Shown here: positions 56,995 through 64,000 of the stretch, piece by piece
Numbering within the stretch: the first letter of the stretch is position 1
Layout of the letters: the number at the start of each line of letters is the position of its first letter
DNA from: Bidens hawaiensis
Lineage: Eukaryota > Streptophyta > Magnoliopsida > Asterales > Asteraceae
Reading direction: 5' to 3'
DNA length: 64,000 nucleotides
NCBI GenBank assembly: GCA_021521415.1
Contig: JAIQDT010003815.1
Span: 124,001-188,000 of the forward strand
Program-made: the position numbers and the translations under genes
Notes under the pieces: model-generated
The model's input: the letters and a program-made list of their open reading frames with translations, nothing else
Told to the model about the DNA's origin: nothing
Databases searched by the model: none

Positions 56995-57647
56995 TGTGAT
57001 GTGTCATCACGGCCCATCGCGTACCGCGATGGCCGTCTCTTTGGACTCATCGCGTAGCGCGATGGGTCCCTGGATAATATTTTTCACTTTTAGTCCTTCA
57101 TCTTTTGTAGCTTGTCGTTTCAGGTCTAATTCTCGTTGTCCAAAAATACTAAGGCGGCTCTTAAAGCGGCTCGCGTCGATGCGAGCGTGCGAAGTGCAAA
57201 GTGCGCCATCAAAGCGCCACATTGCACCCAACGCCCTTCGCCTTCACCTTCGCCATCGTCCTCGTCCTCGCCCGAGCCCGTGCGATTGCGCGTCGGGTGC
57301 TACGCACTCTCCGCTAGGACCACTTGGTGCATGATATTCATAAAAGAATATAATTATGGAAATTCTATCTCTTATAAAGAGCTTCCATTTCTTTACCACT
57401 TTCAATGTGAGATGAATTCCATTTCCCTTATTTATACCTTGGTGGAATGCTTCCACTTTTTTACATCTTCCATTGTGGGATGGAGTTTCTTTCATATAAG
57501 TAAACTTAACTTAGGAAATATTTTTATTTCCTTGTTTTTCTTATATTTCCTTATTTAATATTTTTCCATTACTTGTCTAGATATTATTTTTGATCCCTCA
57601 ACTTTCCTAAGTTATCAAATTTGGATCAAAATTTTGGGGATGTTACA

Positions 57648-57660
57648 TCCTCCCCACCTT
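57648..57660 (-). promoter_or_regulatory. Polypurine tract
   Basis: The minus strand reads AAGGTGGGGAGGA directly before the LTR. Confidence 0.7.
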
Positions 57661-58521
57661 GAAATGAATCTCGTCCTCGAGATTCATTGAGTTAAGAGTG
57701 AATGGTTCTTACTTTTCTATTGTTGATTAGATTCTATCTAATCGGGTTTTTGTTGTTGCAATCTGTATGCAGAATGACCAGGGTCTTTATTTTGTTGCTA
57801 ACTTACATCCTTGGATGATGTAACCAGTCAATAATTCAAAATATCATTAGTAAATATAAATTGCTAAACACATTGATCAGTTGTGTTTAACTATTTACCT
57901 TACCATTTTGTATTCTAAGCATTTACCGATGTTAACTATATTATTGTTTGGATTCGGTCTGTCGAATCTATTCCTACTAAGTTGTTATTTAGATTCCGTC
58001 TATCGAATCCATTCTATCCTTGATCTTTATTAATGATGTTCGGTATAAACAATACTCTTGTACTTTGACTTATTTGCTATACTTAGCGATCGTATTTTCT
58101 TGAATAACTTCAAGTACTTTTTCTTTGACTTTTTGATCAACCTTTCTAGGTAGTATAATATTCCATCAGTCGTATTTCTTGAACGAATTCTTTTCGATAA
58201 TATAATGTTCTTGCATATTTAAATATGTTCTAACGTTTGGTATATCATCTTCTTAGATGATAAATTTTCTCAACGTATTCCTTGTTTTTAAGTTTCAAAT
58301 GAACTTTTTAATATTTGAACCTCTTGATTGTTCTTTAGAGGTAATGAATATAAGCATTCTTGTGTATTAACACGATCTATATGCTAATATTTCATTTATA
58401 ACATAGGGAATTAAATACCCTTCTTTGATTACAAAAGCTCTCGTTTAAGAACGAGTTACAATTAATATACAAAAGTTAGCTAATCTATCTTGACATTTCT
58501 TTGATATGATCTTGTCATTCA
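57661..58521. other. Non-coding stretch between gag fragment and 3' LTR
   Basis: Pol should lie here if the element were complete, but no RT or integrase motif was found. AT-rich; TTCGGTCTRTCGAAT-like units occur twice near 57950-58000. Confidence 0.5.
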
Positions 58522-59298
58522 TTAATCTTGATTAGCTTTTATTTTCGGGTATTCAGTTTTAAAGTGACCCGTTTCTCCACACGTAAAACATACTCCTAGC
58601 TTCTTACGACATTCTTCTATTGTGTGTCCTGCTCTCTTGCAGTATGCACAATTATTCGTATTTTCTAGTCGACACTTTCTAGTATGTTTCTTTCCACAAG
58701 TCTTACAGGCTGACTTGGGAGTACTTTCTTCTTTCTCTAACTTCTCGGAATCTTTTGCTTTCTTGGTTTCTTTGTCTTTCGTCTTTTTTTCTTCTTGATT
58801 CCTTATCATACTATTGATTAAATATCCGGCTAATTCCATAGCTGAATCAACTGTTTCTGGCATATTGGATCGTACCATGTCTTTTATTTCTCTTGGTAGT
58901 CCATATATGTAACGAGGTACTTTATTATATTCCGGAGTTACTAGATGTGGAACCAATTGGCAGTACTCTAGGAATTTAGTGTTATATTCCCTAAGATTTG
59001 TGCCAATAACCTTGTGATTCCATAACTCGGTTTGAATTCGATCCATCTCATGAGTTGGGCAAAATTTCTTTAATATGAGACCTTTGAATGTTTCCCAACT
59101 TAAGTTATACATGGTTTTTTGACCCTTGTTTTGAATCAGGGTATTCCACCATTCAAGAGCTTCTCCCTTGAACATTTGTGAAGAATACTGGATAGCTTCC
59201 TCACCAGTGCATTTGCTTATGGTGACGATTGATTCTTGTTCTTTGTAAGGCCCCGTTACCGGTAACCCTACTTTCGTGTTGGATTTACTCATAAACAC
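58522..59298 (-). pseudogene. gag: Chromovirus-type gag fragment
   Basis: 258 codons open on the minus strand. The core SSQMFKGEALEWWNTL and the LREYNTKFLEYC segment are typical of Tekay-like chromovirus Gag. The C-terminus has cysteine fingers including C-x2-C-x4-H-x4-C (CAYCKRAGHTIEEC). The last finger (CFTCGETGHFKTEY) has Tyr for the final Cys. The N-terminus is missing: the frame begins in unrelated sequence near 59298, where the next element's LTR appears to cut in. No pol follows. Confidence 0.8.
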
Positions 59299-59731
59299 AG
59301 TTCTAAATATCAGAGTTAATTAAAAACTTTACGCGGAATATAAAACTTTCATAAAACATTACATATCAATTCATAATCATGTCTTTAAACATTCCTCTTG
59401 TCTTTCAAAATCAAAACGTAACTTATAAAACATATCGGATCTTCAGATGCCAGGCTTTAGTCTTCTGCCATGTGTCCTCCACTCAAGCCAGCTGTCTCAT
59501 CCTACTCACCTGCGTGCATACTAAAAGTCAGCTACGCTGAGTGAGTTCTAGTTAATCATACACTACCATACAATACCTTGTTACATACATACGTACTTAA
59601 CCTCATAACTTTCTTTCATACACACATAAGTACTCATACCTTCATTCTTACTTACATACTTTCTTTCTTACTTACATACTTTCTTTACATTCATAATCAT
59701 ACGTTTTAAAGAGCCTTTCGCCCTATAACCT

Positions 59732-59922
59732 CACAGATATTATAAGGGTCTGGTCCCTAACATCACAGATATTATAAGGGTCTGGTCCCTAACATCACAG
59801 ATATTATAAGGGTCTGGTCCCTATCATCACAGATATTATGAGGGTCTGGTCCCTAACATCACAGATATTATTAGGGTCTGGTCCCTAACTTCACAGATAT
59901 TATTAGGGTCTGGTCCCATGTT
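59732..59922. repeat. 32-bp tandem repeat, six copies
   Basis: TCACAGATATTATAAGGGTC recurs at a 32-base period (CACAG at 59732, 59764, 59796, 59828, 59860, 59892). Degenerate relatives (GTAGGGTTCGATTCCCT type) continue to about 60015. Confidence 0.93.
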
Positions 59923-60423
59923 TTCGAATATTAGTAGGGTTCGATTCCCTCTTCGTTACCATACAACCATACATCATACCTCGAGTATTATTAGGGCTCG
60001 GTACCCCTTTCGTAACCATACAACCATACAACCGTCATTTCCTTCTTTTATTAACTTTCTTACGTTCATACACATAAACATACATATCATACTTGCCATA
60101 TTTATAACGTTACAACCTGACAGTACGTGCAATATCCGAAGATCGTTCACGAACCATCAAGCAATCATTCATACATATCACATATATCACCTATGGCATA
60201 CACTTATCACTTTGGATAAATGTATTAACAACACATCAAGTATGCACACAGCCCCGAAAACATAACAAGGAATGGGGCTAGAAACTCACCTGGATCCTGT
60301 TACGCTCGCCGTTGATCGTAATTCCTTTCTTTAACTGGGCTCGGCTAACTGTATAATATTTACACATATCAATTAACTACTGCTACTCGTTTGTATTTCT
60401 ATCTATATATGACCCACAACGAA

Positions 60424-60520
60424 CGGGGGTCCGGGGGCAGCGCCCCTGGCAGCGGGGTTCTAGGGGCGGCAGCCCCTAGCGGGGTCCAAGGGGCAGAGCC
60501 CCTGGCTGGGGTTAAGCTGC
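60424..60520. repeat. GC-rich hairpin trio
   Basis: Three consecutive inverted motifs: GGGGCAGCGCCCC, CTAGGGGC/GCCCCTAG around GGCA, and AGGGGCAGAGCCCCT. Confidence 0.8.
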
Positions 60521-60660
60521 CAGGTCAGCTTGGAAAAATTTTATTTTCGATAACTGCCTTAACACATTTTCCATTAGGTTTTTAATTTATTTTATAGACG
60601 AACTTCGCTTCAGGCGAAGTTAAACCTTAGGCGAACTTGGAAACAGCTTGGTTCTGGCTT

Positions 60661-60935
60661 GATTCGATCGAATAGGAACACGTTCGATCGAATAGGAACA
60701 CGTTCGATCGAATACAACACGTTCGATCGAATAGGAACACGTTCGATCAAACAGGAACACGTTCGATCGAATAGGAACACGTTCGATCGAATACAACACT
60801 CATTCGATCGAATACAAAACTCATTCGATCGAATGAGTTGGAGACCATTCGGTTGCTTCCCTATTCGGTCGACTGGACTTGTTCGATCTACGCATTCGAT
60901 CGAATGGACTGATTCGATCGACTGGTTCGATCGAA
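60661..60935. repeat. 20-bp TTCGATCGAA tandem repeat
   Basis: About ten units of TTCGATCGAATAGGAACACG and variants, each with the 10-base palindrome TTCGATCGAA. Peptides predicted across it are artefacts. Confidence 0.92.
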
Positions 60936-61537
60936 TGAGTCTGATTCGACTCCTTCAAGCTGGGCGACGGAGAAACCCACGGGTTTTCCAGATTTTCCAG
61001 ATTTTTGACCCAAAATCAAAGTTTTTGACATGGAAATGCTCGGGATTGAAAGGGCTATCGATTCCTAGTACTTTTAAACACAAAAGCTTGCATTTTGACA
61101 CCAAAACAAGGCGGTTTTTGACCCGAAAACTCAAGTTACGAAAATGGGAGTTTTTGCTCGATTTGAGGTCGAAAATGGTTATGAAAACGGATGATTTTCG
61201 AGAGGGACTTACCAAAAACGATTAGGAACAAGATTGTGGACTCGGATTTGTGATTTGAGAACTTTCTCTCTCTAGCTTCTCTCTCTAGAAATGAGAGTGT
61301 TTGGGTGGGTGTAAGTGAAGGAAGATGGTGAAAAATGGTGGAAGTGTCAAGAACTTTCGTTTATATACTACGGGTTTGGTTAGGCTCGGGTTGGCTTCCT
61401 ACGGGTCGAGACAGGCCGAGTTCATAAAATAACTAAGCCCAAGACCCGTTCCTTACTCGACATTAAATAACTAAAACGTGAATTTACTAAACATAACTTT
61501 CTTTTATTTATCAATATAAAAATTTTAGGATGTTACA

Positions 61538-61555
61538 AGTCTTCCTCCCTTAAAG
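61538..61555 (-). promoter_or_regulatory. Polypurine tract
   Basis: The minus strand reads CTTTAAGGGAGGAAGACT directly before the LTR. Confidence 0.75.
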
Positions 61556-61580
61556 AGGTTTCGTCCCCGAAACCTAACTA

Positions 61581-64000
61581 TTACATAAACAAACTAGGGT
61601 AAAACTTGCGCATCTCATCCTCGACTTCCCAAGTAGCATCAGATCCCTTGCGGTGCTTCCATATCACTTTGACCAAGGGTATAATCTTGTGACGAAGCTG
61701 CTTCTCCTTGCGATCAACGATCTTTATCGGTTGCTCGATGTAGTTCAATTGTTCATCAACCTCGATGTCCATTAAGGGCACGTGAGACGTGTCATCAGCT
61801 AGACACTTCCTCAGATGAGAAACATGGAAGGTTGAATGAATTCCTTCTAACTCATCGGGTAAATCCAGTTTGTAAGCTACTTCACCCACACGTTTTACAA
61901 TCTTGAACGGTCCAATGTACCTCGGACTCAACTTTCCTCTTTTCCTAAAACGGATAATCCCCTTCCAAGGCGAGACCTTAAGCATCACATAGTCGCCAAC
62001 GTTAAACTCAATTGGTCGTCGCCGCTTATCCGCATAAGACTTTTGTCTGTCTTGAGCGGCTTTCATTCTTGCTTTGATCTGATCGAACTTTGAAGACGTT
62101 TCTTGAACCACTTCTATACTTCCCATTTCCTTCTGACCAATCTCACCCCAGCACACCGGGGTTCTACATCGTCTACCGTACAGCATCTCAAACGGTGGCA
62201 TACCAATACTCGAATGGTAACTGTTGTTATAGGAGAACTCTGCCAGATGTTGATGATCATCCCAACTTCCACCAAAATCTAAAACGCAAGCACGTAGCAT
62301 ATCCTCAAGGGTTTGGATCGTCCTTTCAGACTGTCCATCGGTTTGAGGATGATACGCCGTACTGATGTTCAACCTCGTCCCCATAGCTTCATGAAATTTC
62401 TTCCAGAACCTCGAAGTAAACCGTGTATCCCTATCAGACACGATCGATAACGGTACTCCATGCTTGGTTACAATTTCTTTAATGAACAAGCTTGCTAACG
62501 TTTCTGACGAGATGGCCTCTCGTATGGGCAGAAAGTGAGCACTCTTGGTCAAACGGTCCACAATCACCCAGATGGTATCATGTTGCTTAGCTGTACGAGG
62601 TAGCTTAGTTATGAAATCCATGGTGATGTGTTCCCATTTCCACTCAGGTATCTCTAGCGGTTGCATCTTCCCACAAGGCTTTTGGTGTTCGGCTTTGACT
62701 TGTAAGCAAGTTAAGCACTTACCAACATAATCCACTACATCGCTCTTCAATCCTGGCCACCAGTAATCTCTTTTCAAGTCTTGGTACATCTTTGTAGCTC
62801 CTGGATGGATTGAGTACCTTGACTTATGAGCTTCATCTAAGATTCGACTTCTAAGATCACCATGGCGTGGGATCCACATACGGTCGAACCTAGTCTTAAC
62901 TCCATGAGTGTTTTCCATCAACTCATCTTGCTGGCCATAAATCCTTTCCTTCTTTACTAACCCTTCATCTATTAACACTTCTGACTGCACCTTGATGATT
63001 TCTTCAAAAAGACTCGAATTCATGATCAACTTGTATGACTTCACTGTTGCAAGGACTTCCTCATTCTTCCGACTTAACGCATCAGCGACCACGTTAGCTT
63101 TACCGGGGTAATACTTAATCTCACAGTCGTAATCCTTTATCAATTCTAACCATCTTCTCTGCCTCATGTTCAGTTCTTTCTGCTCGAAGAAGTACTTTAA
63201 ACTCTTATGATCGGTATAGATAGTACACTTAGTGCCGTACAGATAATGCCTCCATATCTTAAGAGCATGCACTACAGCTGCTAACTCCAAATCATGCGTC
63301 GGGTAAGTACTCTCATGGACCTTCAACTGTCTAGACGCGTAGGCTATCACCTTCCCTCGTTGCATCAACACGCAACCTAACCCTTGATGCGAGGCATCAG
63401 CACAAACAACAAAATCCTCGTCACCATCGGGTAAAGTAAGGATTGGAGCTTGCGTGAGTCTCTTCTTCAATTCTTCAAAGGCTTCCTCCTGAAACTTTCC
63501 CCAATTGAATACTATCGTCTTACGGGTCATACCGGTCAGCGGTGCGGCTATCTTGGAGAAACCTTCGATGAATCTCCTATAGTAGCCAGCTAACCCTAGG
63601 AAGCTTCGTATATCAGTCGGATTCTGCGGAGTCTTCCAATTCGTTATCGCTTCAATCTTAGCTGGGTCCACGGTAATCCCCTCCGGATTAACCACATGAC
63701 CTAAAAATTGCACTTCTCTTAACCAGAACGCGCACTTCGAAAACTTGGCGTACAACCTTTCTTTCTTCAGAACTTCCAATACCTCTCTCAGATGCTCGGC
63801 ATGGTCAGACTCACTCTTTGAATAAATCAATATATCATCGATGAAGACGATAACCGACTTATCCAACATCGGTCGACACACCCTATTCATCATGTCCATA
63901 AATGCTGCAGGAGCATTTGTTAGACCGAATGACATTACAAGGAACTCGTAGTGTCCATACCGCGTTCGGAACGCTGTTTTAGGGATGTCTACCTCTTTCA
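61581..64000 (-). CDS. pol: Chromovirus (Tekay-like) pol: RT, RNase H, integrase, chromodomain; runs off window
   Basis: The frame is open from the window's right end to a stop at 61581, more than 800 codons; the start lies outside. In order: end of RT with FIDDILIYS, RNase H with [16 protein letters not shown] and [12 protein letters not shown], integrase zinc region ([10 protein letters not shown] ... KCLTCLQVK), integrase catalytic Asp ([10 protein letters not shown]), Asp (VSDRDTRF) and Glu ([13 protein letters not shown]), the [15 protein letters not shown] segment, then a C-terminal chromodomain ([17 protein letters not shown]). It copies RNA to DNA and inserts it; chromodomains of this group direct insertion to heterochromatin. 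No stop or frameshift was seen, so the copy may be recent. Confidence 0.95.
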   Translation of the reverse strand, partial: KEVDIPKTAFRTRYGHYEFLVMSFGLTNAPAAFMDMMNRVCRPMLDKSVIVFIDDILIYSKSESDHAEHLREVLEVLKKERLYAKFSKCAFWLREVQFLGHVVNPEGITVDPAKIEAITNWKTPQNPTDIRSFLGLAGYYRRFIEGFSKIAAPLTGMTRKTIVFNWGKFQEEAFEELKKRLTQAPILTLPDGDEDFVVCADASHQGLGCVLMQRGKVIAYASRQLKVHESTYPTHDLELAAVVHALKIWRHYLYGTKCTIYTDHKSLKYFFEQKELNMRQRRWLELIKDYDCEIKYYPGKANVVADALSRKNEEVLATVKSYKLIMNSSLFEEIIKVQSEVLIDEGLVKKERIYGQQDELMENTHGVKTRFDRMWIPRHGDLRSRILDEAHKSRYSIHPGATKMYQDLKRDYWWPGLKSDVVDYVGKCLTCLQVKAEHQKPCGKMQPLEIPEWKWEHITMDFITKLPRTAKQHDTIWVIVDRLTKSAHFLPIREAISSETLASLFIKEIVTKHGVPLSIVSDRDTRFTSRFWKKFHEAMGTRLNISTAYHPQTDGQSERTIQTLEDMLRACVLDFGGSWDDHQHLAEFSYNNSYHSSIGMPPFEMLYGRRCRTPVCWGEIGQKEMGSIEVVQETSSKFDQIKARMKAAQDRQKSYADKRRRPIEFNVGDYVMLKVSPWKGIIRFRKRGKLSPRYIGPFKIVKRVGEVAYKLDLPDELEGIHSTFHVSHLRKCLADDTSHVPLMDIEVDEQLNYIEQPIKIVDRKEKQLRHKIIPLVKVIWKHRKGSDATWEVEDEMRKFYPSLFM

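Larger units (their letters stand above)
56470..57647 (-). repeat. 3' LTR of a chromovirus-like Ty3/gypsy element (left edge uncertain)
   Basis: On the minus strand it begins TGTAACATCCCCAAAA right after a polypurine tract. A TATA box (ATTTATA on the plus strand, 56824-56830) lies about 820 bases in. U3 holds a cluster of CACGTG boxes (56918-56994) and four ATCGCG...CGCGAT hairpins. The left limit could extend to about 55740. Confidence 0.65.
59300..61537 (-). repeat. 3' LTR of the right-hand chromovirus (left edge approximate)
   Basis: On the minus strand it starts TGTAACATCCTAAAA at 61537, just after a polypurine tract. TATA box TATATAA at 61367-61361, then a CT-rich leader. Further downstream are a 20-bp TTCGATCGAA repeat, a GC-rich hairpin trio and a 32-bp repeat. 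The far end was not resolved; it is taken as the point where gag homology begins. Confidence 0.55.

Noticed and set aside
56534..57495. Several ORFs of 74-159 codons on both strands
   Set aside because: They lie in LTR U3/R with hairpins and G-boxes; frames are artefacts of higher GC content.
60661..60935. Possible CRISPR-like array
   Set aside because: Units are contiguous 20-bp tandem repeats without spacers in a plant LTR.
60659..61225. 188-codon ORF starting in TTCGATCGAA repeats
   Set aside because: First half is the 20-bp repeat translated; the remainder has no domain and lies in an LTR.

Overview
This is a 64 kb piece of a plant nuclear genome. It is AT-rich, intron-bearing and packed with transposable elements (TEs). 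The element families (Tat and chromovirus Ty3/gypsy, hAT, CACTA-like, Helitron) and a 3-ketoacyl-CoA synthase gene point to a flowering plant. My impression is an Asteraceae-like eudicot, but that is pattern memory, not proof. Only two loci look like ordinary host genes: an intronless very-long-chain fatty acid elongase of the KCS3/KCS12 type (27813-29216, +) and a 152-codon plant protein of unknown function (49123-49581, -). A third ORF of 164 codons (53560-54054, +) sits behind a repeat array that looks like one end of a CACTA-type transposon.

Layout. 1-2581: remnant of a Tat-lineage Ty3/gypsy element whose reverse transcriptase runs straight into an LTR. 3773-4890: long-inverted-repeat (foldback) element. 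5193-15441: complete, young Tat-type insertion on the minus strand. It has near-identical LTRs, the 5-bp target duplication AGAAC, a primer-binding site, a polypurine tract and an intact Gag, but no pol. Instead it carries three tandem-repeat arrays and, on the opposite strand, a five-exon gene with its own TATA box. 16602-18128 and 20768-21545: two Tip100-like hAT elements with 8-bp target duplications. 20.1-23.9 kb: a diverged noncoding segment in three direct copies. 24068-24622: a related, diverged solo LTR. 29549-33057 and 39968-42929: two full-length Ac-like hAT elements; the second has an uninterrupted 678-codon transposase, the first a single in-frame stop. 37550-39329: a third hAT filled with T-rich minisatellite. 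36109-36473 and 43596-44016: two inverted copia-like solo LTRs. 45702-48468: a Helitron whose ends are proved by an adjacent duplicate empty site; two smaller elements are nested in it. 52234-53360: CACTA-like terminus with 149-bp repeats. 56.5-64 kb: two minus-strand chromoviruses, one a gag fragment with its 3' LTR, the other an intact pol with chromodomain running off the window end.

The most unusual system is the Tat element at 5193-15441. It is non-autonomous: it keeps only Gag and must borrow reverse transcriptase and integrase from a relative. It nevertheless keeps a large spliced gene in antisense, flanked by arrays that may seed satellite DNA. Second is the set of hAT elements: they share TAGRGGTG-type ends but each family has its own dense subterminal motif (AACCGGTT, AACCGAA, or CATCCTGACC-like).
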